NCBI GenBank assembly: GCA_025934635.1
Contig: JAICWX010000057.1
Span: 1-36,894 of the forward strand
Source: Streptosporangiaceae bacterium
Lineage (GTDB): Bacteria > Actinomycetota > Actinomycetes > Streptosporangiales > Streptosporangiaceae
Direction: 5' to 3'
Length of the DNA: 36,894 bases
The translations under genes and the position numbers were made by a program. Positions 23,340-31,288 of this stretch are shown here, one piece after another (within the stretch, counting starts at the first letter, position 1; each line of letters opens with the position of its first letter). The notes beneath the pieces were generated by a model, which made no database searches, was not told the origin of the DNA, and saw only the letters and a program-made list of their open reading frames with translations.

Positions 23340-24254
23340 TCAGGGGAGGCTGGGGCGGATCGAGGGGTCGTAGGCGTCCCAGTCCTGGGCCTGCTTCTCG
23401 ATGTGCGCGCGCAGGGGGGCGTGGCGGGCGGCGGTTTGCTGGATCTCGAGGGCGTGGGAGCGTTTTTCGGCCATGGAGATGACGGAGGTGGTCAGGTCGG
23501 TCCAGGTGACGGTCAGGTCCGGGGTCAGGTGACCGCGGACGCCGCAGGTGGCGCATTCGACGTCGGTGCCGCGCAGGGTGATCACGTCCAGGTGGCACAG
23601 CGGGCACAGGCCGGGCGGGCCTAGGTAGCGGGCGTCGTCGAACGGCGTGCCGAGCTGGCTGGCGACGTTGCGGCCGAGCTGGGCGGCGCGGTCGAGGGCG
23701 GCGGGGTCCAGGACGATGGAGCGGGGGGTGCCGGCGCCGCCGAACTGGGCCTGGTCGACGACGGCGATGTGCATCGAGAACGTGGTCGTGTGCAGCTGGG
23801 GCAGGGTCAGGGTCTTCCACTGCGGGGTCAGCGAGCCGCCGACGGCGAGGAAGCCGGCCACGCGGGGCTTGAGGACGCGTTCGTCGACGCGGAAGGGGAC
23901 GGCGGGTTCCTGGCCCTGGCGGCGCAGCGCCAGCAGGCCCTCGATGATGGCGGCGTCGGCGTTCGGGCCGAGCATCCGGTCGCCGAACAGCTTCAGCCGG
24001 GCCGCCACGGTCCGGCTGATGATCGGGGTGCTCACGATGAGGCCGTCGCACGCGATGAGCCGCTCCCACAGCCACCAGCCATCGTCCGGCCCGTCGGCCT
24101 CAGCGGCGCCGCCGGGCAGGCGGAGCTCGTCGAGGCGGACCAGTTCGACGCCGGCGCCGGCGGCCGCGGCGGCGCGCAGCGCCGATTTGAGCAGGATCTC
24201 GGCGCTGCCGTGCGGCTGACCGCAGCCGATACCCAGGACCCGGTTGGCCGGCAT
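23340..24254 (-). CDS. NADPH-dependent FMN reductase-like flavodoxin-fold protein with a zinc ribbon
   Basis: 304 residues. The N-terminal part (about 1-200) is a flavodoxin-fold reductase: VLGIGCGQPHGSAEILL phosphate loop, a two-layer core with DGLIVSTPIISRTVAARLKL near 70-89, and FLAVGGSLTPQWKTLTL. The C-terminal part adds CPLCH and CATCG, a four-cysteine zinc-ribbon or rubredoxin-like pair, near 215-240. It probably supplies reduced flavin or reduces quinone-like substrates. The ATG at 24254 gives the family start; a GTG 9 nt upstream is also possible. The frame remains open far upstream but without protein-like sequence. Divergent from the SDR at 24351 across a region with two inverted repeats. 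The combination with a zinc ribbon is uncommon. Confidence 0.75.
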   Translation of the reverse strand: MPANRVLGIGCGQPHGSAEILLKSALRAAAAAGAGVELVRLDELRLPGGAAEADGPDDGWWLWERLIACDGLIVSTPIISRTVAARLKLFGDRMLGPNADAAIIEGLLALRRQGQEPAVPFRVDERVLKPRVAGFLAVGGSLTPQWKTLTLPQLHTTTFSMHIAVVDQAQFGGAGTPRSIVLDPAALDRAAQLGRNVASQLGTPFDDARYLGPPGLCPLCHLDVITLRGTDVECATCGVRGHLTPDLTVTWTDLTTSVISMAEKRSHALEIQQTAARHAPLRAHIEKQAQDWDAYDPSIRPSLP

Positions 24255-24287
24255 CGCTGTCACCCCCGGGCACCTTGTTGCGCCTAC

Positions 24288-24320
24288 TCTCACTGTGAGA
24301 TAGTAACTTCCGTACAGTGA
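24288..24320 (+). promoter_or_regulatory. Overlapping inverted repeats in a divergent promoter
   Basis: TCTCAC-T-GTGAGA (24288-24300) is a perfect 13-bp palindrome. TCACTGT (24290-24296) recurs inverted as ACAGTGA (24314-24320), 17 nt apart. The surrounding sequence is AT-rich and lies between the divergent reductase and SDR genes. It differs from the GAAAG-type operators, so a different regulator (TetR- or GntR-like, not encoded nearby) is likely. Confidence 0.6.
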
Positions 24321-24350
24321 AGAATCTACCCGTGATCGGAGGAGCTGCCG

Positions 24351-25118
24351 ATGGGCCGGCTGGACGGCAAGCGGGCGCTCGTCTCCGGTACCGGCGGCGG
24401 GATCGGGCGGGCGACGGCCCTGCTCTGCGCGCGCGAGGGCGCCCACGTGGTGGGCGGTGACCTGAACCAGGAGAGCTCGGCCGAGACCGTCCGGCTGGCG
24501 CGGGCCGCGGGCGGGCGGATGGACGCGGCCGGCCCGGCCGACCTGGCCACCGAGGAGGGCGCCCGGAGCTGGGTGGACGCCGCCGCCGAGCTGGCCGGCG
24601 GGATCGACATCCTCGTCAACAACGCCTCGGCGATCCGGTTCGGCCCCATCGACCAGCTCTCCTACGCGGACTGGTCGTTCACCATCCGCAACGAGCTGGA
24701 CATCGTGTTCCTGGTCACCCGGGCGGCCTGGCCGCACCTGATCGCGGCGGGCGGCGGCTCGGTCGTCAACGTCGCGTCGATCACGGCCTCGCGCGGCGCG
24801 TTCTTCATACCGCAGAACGCGCACGGCGCCGCCAAGGGCGGCGTCCTGGCGCTGACGTACCAGCTGGTCACCGAGGGCGGGCCGCACGGCATCCGGGTGA
24901 ACGCGGTCAGCCCGGCGATGACGGAGACGCCGCAGACCTCCCCCCTGCTGCGCGACCCGGACGGGCCGGCCGCTAGCATCGCCGCGCGGGTGCCGCTGGG
25001 CCGCTGGGGGCAGCCGGAGGACGTCGCCAACGCCATCTTGTTCCTGTGTTCGGACGAGGCGGCCCACGTGAGCGGGGCCAACATCCCGGTCGACGGCGGG
25101 GCGGCGGTGGTCGGATGA
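24351..25118 (+). CDS. Short-chain dehydrogenase/reductase
   Basis: 255 residues, classical SDR. Cofactor loop SGTGGGIGRA is near 13-22, NNAS near 89-92, a Ser in the VNVASITAS strand, and the YxxxK position reads NAHGAAKGG, where the expected catalytic Tyr appears to be His. That substitution would be unusual for an active enzyme. The C-terminus NIPVDGGAAVVG is normal. The ATG has GGAGGAGCTGCC upstream. It follows the palindromic region at 24288 and overlaps the next gene as ATGA. It opens the second catabolic group. The substrate is unknown and activity is uncertain because of the Tyr to His change. Confidence 0.8.
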   Translation: MGRLDGKRALVSGTGGGIGRATALLCAREGAHVVGGDLNQESSAETVRLARAAGGRMDAAGPADLATEEGARSWVDAAAELAGGIDILVNNASAIRFGPIDQLSYADWSFTIRNELDIVFLVTRAAWPHLIAAGGGSVVNVASITASRGAFFIPQNAHGAAKGGVLALTYQLVTEGGPHGIRVNAVSPAMTETPQTSPLLRDPDGPAASIAARVPLGRWGQPEDVANAILFLCSDEAAHVSGANIPVDGGAAVVG

Positions 25119-26167
25119 CGGCCCCGGCCCGGCCCGCGTTCACCGGACGGCTGGTCATGCGCGGCGAGCCAGGGTACGAGCAGGCCCGGGTGGGCCGGAT
25201 CTTCAACGCCCGGCGGCCGGACCGGTTCCCGGCCGCGGTGCTGCTGGCCGCCAGCGACGGCGACGTTATCGAGGGCAGGCTGGTCCGCGCGGACGAGCGG
25301 GAGAACCCCGACCTGCTGTGGGCGGCCCGCGGGGCCGGGCCGGGCTTCCCCGGCGTGATCACCCGGTTTCGGCTGCAGACGTACCCGGCGCCGCGGGCGA
25401 TGTGGCAGGACACCTGGACGTTCGGCCTGGACGACACGGTGGAACTGCTGACCTGGCTGCATGACGTGCTGCCGGGGCTCGACCGGCGGGTCGAGCCGGT
25501 GGTCGCGGCCACCCGGCTGCCCGGTGTCCCGCTGCACGCGGGCACCGCCCGGCCGGACGGGACGGTCCTGCTCCTGCACACCACGGTGATGGCCGGCGCG
25601 GACGACGAGGCGCTCGGGCTGCTCGCGCCGCTCCAGCACGGCCCGCTGGCCGGCCGCGCGCTCGGGCACGTCCAGGGCCGGACCACGCTCCTGGCGGAGA
25701 ACGAGGCGCAGACCGCGCAGAATCCCGAGGGCCACCGGTACGTGGTGGACTGCACCTGGACCGACGCGCCGGCCCGCGTGCTGGCCCCGGTGCTGCGCGA
25801 CCTGTGGGGCGAGCTGGACACCGAGCACTCGTTCTCGATCTGGTACGGCTGGGCACCCCGGCGGGAGCTGCCCGATATGGCCTTCTCGGTGGAGGCGGAG
25901 GTGTACGTGGCCACGTACGCGATCTACACCGACCCGGCTGACGACGCCAGGTACGAAGACTGGGTCCACCGCCGGACGGCCGAACTGGCCGCCGCGCACG
26001 GGGCCGGTGTCTACATCGGCGACACCGACTTCACCCGGCGGCAGGACCGGTTCCTGTCGGACGAGGCGTACCGGCGGCTGGCCGGGGTCAGGGCCGCGCG
26101 TGACCCGGAAGGTCGGTTCGCGTCGTACCTGACGGCCGATCCGGCGGGGCTGAACGTCCATGGCTGA
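25115..26167 (+). CDS. BBE-type FAD oxidoreductase lacking most of its FAD domain
   Basis: 350 residues of the FAD_binding_4/berberine-bridge family. The start GRLVMRGEPGYEQARVGRIF is normal up to AASDGDVI (residue 52, about 25270). It then jumps to EGRLVRADERENPDLLWAARG, family sequence normally found 110-130 residues later. The skipped part contains the R-SGGHSW motif with the flavin-linked His and the GG-C region, so bicovalent FAD attachment is impossible and the enzyme is probably dead. The substrate and C-terminal BBE parts (GFPGVITRFRLQTYP, then YEDWVHRRTAELA, RFLSDEAYRRLAGVRAARDP) look intact. It starts with ATGA coupling to the SDR and overlaps the VOC gene by 8 nt. The deletion is inferred from family memory. 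Confidence 0.72.
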   Translation: MTAPARPAFTGRLVMRGEPGYEQARVGRIFNARRPDRFPAAVLLAASDGDVIEGRLVRADERENPDLLWAARGAGPGFPGVITRFRLQTYPAPRAMWQDTWTFGLDDTVELLTWLHDVLPGLDRRVEPVVAATRLPGVPLHAGTARPDGTVLLLHTTVMAGADDEALGLLAPLQHGPLAGRALGHVQGRTTLLAENEAQTAQNPEGHRYVVDCTWTDAPARVLAPVLRDLWGELDTEHSFSIWYGWAPRRELPDMAFSVEAEVYVATYAIYTDPADDARYEDWVHRRTAELAAAHGAGVYIGDTDFTRRQDRFLSDEAYRRLAGVRAARDPEGRFASYLTADPAGLNVHG

Positions 26168-26477
26168 GATCACCGCCCGGCTGGATCACGCCGGGCTCGC
26201 CGTGGCCGACCTCGGGGCGTCCGCCGCGTGGTTCTGCGGCGTGTTCGGGCTGGTGCCCGAGCTCACGCTGACGGTCGACGCGATCGACCTGAGCGTGGCG
26301 TTCGACGTCACCGACCTCGACGGCGCCTTCGACCGGGCCGTGGCCCGGGGCGCGCGGCCGGTGATGCCGCCGTGCCCGTCGCCGGAACCCGGCGTGCGGA
26401 TGGCGTTCGTCGCCGACCCCGAGGGCAATCTCATCGAGCTGCTGCACCGAAAGCAACCGGCTGTAACGAGGAGTTAG
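26160..26477 (+). CDS. VOC family protein with a missing middle
   Basis: 105 residues where relatives have about 145. The first module begins normally (RLDHAGLAVADLGASAAWFC, GLVPELTLTVDAIDLSVA). At about residue 47 it runs straight into FDVTDLDGAFDRAVARGARP, the start of the second module without its first strand (usually GHVA). The final Glu ligand is present in DPEGNLIELLHRK, and His10 is present, but the mid-protein Glu and His ligands are lost. Metal binding should fail. The frame, the start overlapping the FAD gene, and the stop 2 nt before the amidohydrolase are all kept. Judged a remnant with moderate confidence. Confidence 0.68.
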   Translation: MAEITARLDHAGLAVADLGASAAWFCGVFGLVPELTLTVDAIDLSVAFDVTDLDGAFDRAVARGARPVMPPCPSPEPGVRMAFVADPEGNLIELLHRKQPAVTRS

Positions 26478-26479
26478 CG

Positions 26480-27606
26480 ATGAACCGGATCATCTTCACC
26501 GGCGGGCAGGTCTTCGACGGGACCGGCGCGCCGCCGGTGCCGGGCGACGTCGTGGTCCGGGGCGACCGGGTGGAGAGCGTGCGGCCCGGCGGCGGCACCG
26601 CAGCCGGGCCGGGCGACCAGGTGGTCGGCTGCGCCGGCGCCACCGTCATGCCCGGCCTGATCGAGTCCCACTCGCACCTGACGTTCCCGTCCGCGACCGG
26701 GCACATCGACCCGTCGTTCAACCCGCCGCTGGACGTCAGCTTCTTCCGGCCCATGCCGACCCCGGACGAGCACCTCGCGATCGCCCGGCGCAACGCCAAG
26801 ATCCTGCTCGACCACGGCTTCACCAGCTCCTACTCGGCCGGGTCGCTCACCCCGGGGCTCACCGAAGTGCGGCTGCGCGGCGAGATCGCGACGGGCGCCA
26901 CGCCGGGACCGCGGATGCGGGCCGCGTCGTTCGAGCGGGACAACAACCCGGTGCAGACGGGGCCGGACGGACCGAAGCCGAAGAAGACCGGCCCGGACGG
27001 GGTGCGCGAGTTCATCGCCGAGCAGGCCGCGATCGGCTTCGACGCGGTCAAGCTGCTGATGAGCAACGACGACGTCTTCACCGAAGGCGGGTCGATGATC
27101 ACCCAGTACAGCCAGGAAGAGGCGCAGGCGGCCGGGGAGCAGGCGCGCGCGTCCGGGGTCTGGCTGAACTGCCACGCCCAGTCCCCGAGTCGGTCAAGCT
27201 GGCGGTCCGCAACGGGTTCCGGTTCCGGTCGGTCTACCACTGCACCTACGCCGACGCCGAGGCGGTTGACCTGCTGGAAGAGCACAAGGACGCGATCTTC
27301 CTGTCCCCCGCCGTCGGCATCATGTGGGCCAACGTGTACGAGGGCGCCGAGTACGGCATCGACACCGCCATGGCGGAGAAGATGGGATCGGTGAAGGCGC
27401 TGCGGGCGATGACCGAGCTGTACCCCGAGCTGCGCAAGCGCGGGCTGCGGGTGCTGCCCGGCGGCGACGGTTACCTGGCCGACGTGCTGGTAGTGCGCGG
27501 CGAGCCGGCCGCCGACGTGAGCGTGCTGCAGGATCCGGGTAATCTGCTGGCGATCATGCAGGGCGGGGCGTTCTGGAAGATGGCTCCGCAGCTGACGGCG
27601 GCGTGA
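26480..27606 (+). pseudogene. Amidohydrolase pseudogene (frameshift plus internal loss)
   Basis: The first 235 or so codons are a metal-dependent amidohydrolase: MPGLIESHSHLTF with the HxH pair, DAVKLLMS with the bridging Lys, and WLNCHAQ. Near 27181-27192 the frame breaks: a +1 frame continues as ESVKLAVRNGF, SVYHCTYADAEAVDLLEEHK and onward to 27606. One base appears missing in the CCCCGAG run. A 6-bp TTCCGG tandem repeat at 27217-27228 may add two residues. Near 27470, LRVLPGGD meets GYLADVLVV, skipping about 60-70 residues seen in relatives (the Asp of GGD is kept). The family hydrolyses cyclic amides, lactams or similar bonds. Probably non-functional; a sequencing error could explain the single-base shift but not the internal loss. 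Confidence 0.75.
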
Positions 27607-28460
27607 TGCCACCCGTTCGGTCCAATTTTGATCTTGTGTACGGCGAGGTGCCGGGGTACCGGCCGCTGGAGCTCGACCTGTACCGGCCGGCGGATGCCTC
27701 AGCGCCGGTGCCGGTGATCGTCTACCTGCACGGGGGCGGGTGGCGGCGCGGGTCGCGGCGCGAGCCGCTGCCGGTGCTGGGCGCGGACTTCTACCGCGCG
27801 CTGGCCGCGCAGGGGTTCGCGGTGGCGGCGGCCGACTACCGGCTCAGCGGCGAGGCCCGCTTCCCGGCGCCGCTGGAGGACACCCGGGCCGCGATCGGCT
27901 GGGTGCGGGAGCACGCGGCCGAGTACGGCCTTGACGCCGGGCGGGTATACGCCTGGGGGGACTCGGCCGGCGGCCACCTCGCGCTGCTGGCCGCCCTGAC
28001 CGGCGCCGGGCTGGGCGGGGTGGTGGCCTGGTTCCCGGTCACCGACCTGGCCGGGCTGCCGGACGACGTCGCCGCGGCGGGCGGCCTGCGCGACGCCGGG
28101 CCGGACTCCCGCGAGGCGCGGCTGCTCGGCGCCCCGGCCGCCGAGGTGCCCGACCTGGCCCGGCAGGCCAGCCCGGTGGCGGTCGCGCAGGACAGCGCCG
28201 GGGCCGGCCATGGAGCCGGCGCCGGGGCCGGCACCGGGGCCGGTGTCGGGTCCGGCTCGCCGCCGGTGCTGCTGATGCACGGGGCGGCGGACGACATGGT
28301 GCCGCCGGTCCAGAGCATCCGGCTGGCCGAGGTGCTGCGGGCGGCCGGGGCACCGGTCGAGCTGGAGCTGGTGCCGGGCGCGACGCACATGTGGAAGGGC
28401 GCAGGCGACGTGGACGGCATCGTCCGGCGCTCGGTGGAGTTCTTGCGGTCGCTGGGCTAG
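27606..28460 (+). CDS. Alpha/beta hydrolase (HSL/carboxylesterase type)
   Basis: 284 residues. The oxyanion motif HGGGW is at 42-46, the nucleophile Ser120 in WGDSAGGH, acidic residue in HGAADDMVPP, and His in GATHMWKG, so the catalytic triad is complete. No signal peptide is seen; the enzyme is probably cytoplasmic. A Gly/Ala-rich loop (near 200-218) precedes the acidic residue. It could hydrolyse esters or lactones released by the group's oxidative steps. Its ATG overlaps the amidohydrolase stop (TGATG); a GTG 3 nt earlier is an alternative. It converges with the ThDP gene, 10 bp apart. Confidence 0.85.
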   Translation: MPPVRSNFDLVYGEVPGYRPLELDLYRPADASAPVPVIVYLHGGGWRRGSRREPLPVLGADFYRALAAQGFAVAAADYRLSGEARFPAPLEDTRAAIGWVREHAAEYGLDAGRVYAWGDSAGGHLALLAALTGAGLGGVVAWFPVTDLAGLPDDVAAAGGLRDAGPDSREARLLGAPAAEVPDLARQASPVAVAQDSAGAGHGAGAGAGTGAGVGSGSPPVLLMHGAADDMVPPVQSIRLAEVLRAAGAPVELELVPGATHMWKGAGDVDGIVRRSVEFLRSLG

Positions 28461-28470
28461 GCCGGGGCCA

Positions 28471-30216
28471 TCAGACCGGCGGGAGCAGCACGCTGACCAC
28501 GGCGGAACGGCCGCCCTGCACGACGGCCAGCGCGTCCCTGAGCACCCCGGGCAGCTCATCCGGGTCGGACACGGTCACGCCGTAGGCGCCGCCGGCGGCG
28601 GCGGCCACCCCGGGCAGGTCGGCCGCGGGCTCGAAGCTCGCGTGGAAGTCGTCGGCCTTGGCCGCGGCGCCGTCCGGGTGGACCTTGAGCGTGGAGAACT
28701 TCGGGGCGGCGTAGCCGCGGTTGTCGAAGATGACGGTCAGCGCGGGCGCCCCGTACCGCCGGGCCAGCCACTGGGCCGAGGACGGCACCCCGAACAGGTA
28801 CGAGCCGTCGCCGGTGAGGCACACGACCACCCGGCCGGGCACGGCGAGCTTGGCCCCGACGGCGGCGCCGCCGCCCCACCCGAGGGAACTGCCGCCGGAC
28901 CCGATCAGCGACCCGGGCCGGCTGGCCCGCAGGTGCTCGGCCACCACCTGGTAGTTCGTGATCGCCTCGGTCAGCACCAGCGCGTCGGCGCCGGCCAGCA
29001 GCTCGCGCACGCACGCGGTCAGGTACCGGGGGGTGATCACCCCGGGCGGCGGCCGCTCGAGGTCGTCGAGGGCAGCCCGGCGGGCCTGCCCGGCGGCGGT
29101 CAGCTCGGCCCGCCTGGCCTCGACCCTGCTCATCACCGGGCTGGCGTCGAGCAGGGCATTGTCCCGAACGAAGTCGGCGATTTGCGTCACTGCCACCTTC
29201 GTGTCGGCCGCCGCGATGCGCCGGGCGGGCACGTGCCACAGGGTCCGGTCGGCCTTGACCGGGTCGATGTCGACGACGTAGATGGCGGCGCCGGGGGCCG
29301 GCCGGTTCGAGTCGTAGATCCAGGGCACGTCGCTGTCCAGCACCAGGATCACGTCGGCGGCGGCCAGCGTCTCGTTCTGCTCGGAGGTGGTGAACTGGTA
29401 GCCGGCGTGCAGCGGGTGGTCGCCGGGGAAGTTGACGCCGGACGCGGCTGACTCGAGCACCGGGATCGCGAGCAGCTCGGCCAGCTCCACCAGCGCGGGC
29501 ACCGCGTCCGGGTTCCGGCCCAGGTAGGAGGCGATGATCAGCGGGTGCTCGGCGCCGGCCAGCGCGGTGGCGATGTCGCGCGCCGCCTCGGCGGTGAGGG
29601 CGGCCGGGTCCACCGGAGGATACTGCGCATGGTCCACGGCGTAGGGCTCGACCGGCTCCTCCATCACCTCGCGCGGTCCGACCAGGTAGACGGGGCCGGC
29701 CGGCTCGCTGCGGGCGAGCTGGAGCGCGCGGTGCACGATGTGCTTGACGTTGCGGCCGGTGCGGATCTCGTTGTCGTACTTGACGTAGCCGCGCAGGATG
29801 CCGCGCTGGTCACGGACGTCCTGGATCCAGTGGATGAACTCGTTCCGCCCGCCCGGCAGCTCGCCGTGGTCGGTGAACGGGGCGGCGCCGGCGAAGATGA
29901 GCACCGGGACGCGACCGCGCAGCGCGTTGCTGACCGCGCCGCCGAGGTTCTGGGTACCCGCGTCGACGTGCACGAAGACCGCCTGCGGCTGCCTGGTCAC
30001 GGTGGCGTAGGCGTGCGCGGCGGACAGTGCGACGATCTCGTGCGGGCACACGACAAGACGCGGAAACTCATCCTCGCGACCTTCGGCCCGGGCCGAAGCG
30101 AACGCCTCGATCAGGGCCGGGTGGTCACTGCCGAGGTTGGCGAAGATGTACCTGACCCCGGCTTCGGCCAGGGCCTCGAGTAGAGCGGTGCTGGTCGTAT
30201 AAGGGCCAGCGCCCAT
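28471..30216 (-). CDS. ThDP-dependent enzyme (acetolactate-synthase-like)
   Basis: 581 residues with the three domains of the acetolactate synthase/benzoylformate decarboxylase superfamily. The pyrimidine-binding domain has the activating Glu60 in VCPHEIVALSAAHAY. The central domain spans about 200-360. The ThDP-binding domain has GDGSY at 469-473 and the metal-ligating Asn499 in VIFDNRGYAAP. No FAD-specific motif stands out, so a decarboxylase or carboligase on 2-keto acids is as likely as acetolactate synthesis. Length is normal. The start codon lies 3 nt after the CvnD stop (TGATAGATG) with no ribosome site between, so translation should be coupled to the conservon. The link between a signalling operon and this enzyme is unusual. 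Confidence 0.82.
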   Translation of the reverse strand: MGAGPYTTSTALLEALAEAGVRYIFANLGSDHPALIEAFASARAEGREDEFPRLVVCPHEIVALSAAHAYATVTRQPQAVFVHVDAGTQNLGGAVSNALRGRVPVLIFAGAAPFTDHGELPGGRNEFIHWIQDVRDQRGILRGYVKYDNEIRTGRNVKHIVHRALQLARSEPAGPVYLVGPREVMEEPVEPYAVDHAQYPPVDPAALTAEAARDIATALAGAEHPLIIASYLGRNPDAVPALVELAELLAIPVLESAASGVNFPGDHPLHAGYQFTTSEQNETLAAADVILVLDSDVPWIYDSNRPAPGAAIYVVDIDPVKADRTLWHVPARRIAAADTKVAVTQIADFVRDNALLDASPVMSRVEARRAELTAAGQARRAALDDLERPPPGVITPRYLTACVRELLAGADALVLTEAITNYQVVAEHLRASRPGSLIGSGGSSLGWGGGAAVGAKLAVPGRVVVCLTGDGSYLFGVPSSAQWLARRYGAPALTVIFDNRGYAAPKFSTLKVHPDGAAAKADDFHASFEPAADLPGVAAAAGGAYGVTVSDPDELPGVLRDALAVVQGGRSAVVSVLLPPV

Positions 30217-30219
30217 CTA

Positions 30220-30822
30220 TCAGAACCGGCCGGCGGTCTGCATCGACATGGCGTGCTCGACCAAGGTGACCAGGGTCGCCTTGGTCGACTCGCGGTTACG
30301 CGCGTCGCACGGGATCACCGGCACGTCCGGCGAGATGGCCAGGGCTTCGCTGACGTCCCGCGACCGGTGCGGGAACTGCCCGTGGAACCCGTTGATGCCG
30401 ATCACGAACGGCAGGCCGGATGCCTCGAAGTAGTCCACCGCGGGGAACGAGTCGGCCAGCCGGCGGGTGTCCACCAGCACGACCGCGCCGATCGCGCCCT
30501 GGATCAGGTCGTCCCACATGAACCAGAACCGGTGCTGGCCCGGCGTTCCGAACATGTACAGGACGAGATCCTTGTCCAGGGTGATGCGCCCGAAGTCCAT
30601 CGCCACCGTGGTGGTCGACTTGTCCGGCACGTGCGACAGGTCGTCAACGTCCGTGCTGGCCACGGTCATGACAGCCTCGGTCGTCAACGGGGTGATCTCC
30701 GACACCGAGCCCACGAATGTCGTTTTTCCCACGCCGAATCCACCAGCCACCACGATCTTGACCGACGTCATGGCGGGCGCGTCGGACCGGGGCTGGGCGA
30801 CGCTAGATCTTACGGAGTCCAC
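30220..30822 (-). CDS. cvnD: Conservon GTPase (CvnD)
   Basis: 200 residues; a small Ras-like GTPase of the actinobacterial conservon. The P-loop GGFGVGKTT is at 27-35, switch region TTVAMDFG, and a G3-like element in YMFGTPGQHRF. The usual NKxD base-recognition motif is altered (INGFHG), as is typical of CvnD. The start is set at GTG 30822, preceded by GAAAGGG, giving the family start VDSVRS and a 20-nt overlap with cvnC. CvnD is held in a membrane complex and acts as an on/off switch. It is followed immediately by the ThDP gene. Confidence 0.88.
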   Translation of the reverse strand: MDSVRSSVAQPRSDAPAMTSVKIVVAGGFGVGKTTFVGSVSEITPLTTEAVMTVASTDVDDLSHVPDKSTTTVAMDFGRITLDKDLVLYMFGTPGQHRFWFMWDDLIQGAIGAVVLVDTRRLADSFPAVDYFEASGLPFVIGINGFHGQFPHRSRDVSEALAISPDVPVIPCDARNRESTKATLVTLVEHAMSMQTAGRF

Positions 30823-31276
30823 TAAGCACCCTTTCGAGCAAATTGAGGTCCGGACGTCCCTCAGAATCATCGCGCTGCTGAATGCGGACGAGTCCGTCCG
30901 CGCTCATATCGGCGATGAGAATCCTGGCCACGCCTAGCGGTAGCCGGAGTACCGCTGACACCTCGGCCACCGACCTCCAGTCCCGGCAGAACTGCAGGAT
31001 CGCCTGGCATTCAGGCGCCAGCACCGAGAGGTCGCGCGGCTCGAGCACGGTCGCCGTGACCAGTGCCTCAATGGCGAGTTGGTACCTCGGCTGCGTCCGG
31101 CCACCTGTAACGGTATACGGCCGGACCAGCCTTGTCGCACCATCTTCCTCAGACCCGAAGCCGAAACCAGAACGACCTGGTCCCGGCCCCTCGTCCCATA
31201 GACCGGCCCGTCCCTGCCAGGAACCGGGCAAGCCCACGAACGGCGACTGACTGTCACCTCGCCCTTGGCCCGCCAC
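30803..31276 (-). CDS. cvnC: Conservon DUF742 protein (CvnC)
   Basis: 157 residues. The first 50 are Gly/Pro-rich, then the DUF742 core: RLVRPYTVTGGRT, EALVTATVLEP, ILQFCRDWRSVAEVSAVLRLPLGVARILIADM, DLNLLERVLSGLRKI. DUF742 has a winged-helix appearance (CRDWRSVAEVSAVLRLPLGV) and is thought to work with the roadblock partner on CvnD. GTG start with GGAGG upstream. The end overlaps cvnD. Confidence 0.88.
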   Translation of the reverse strand: MAGQGRGDSQSPFVGLPGSWQGRAGLWDEGPGPGRSGFGFGSEEDGATRLVRPYTVTGGRTQPRYQLAIEALVTATVLEPRDLSVLAPECQAILQFCRDWRSVAEVSAVLRLPLGVARILIADMSADGLVRIQQRDDSEGRPDLNLLERVLSGLRKI

Positions 31277-31288
31277 TGAAACCTCCGG

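Noticed and set aside
24255..25067. Long upstream extension of the reductase on the minus strand
   Set aside because: It is antisense to a normal SDR gene and has no protein-like sequence; the family begins at 24254.
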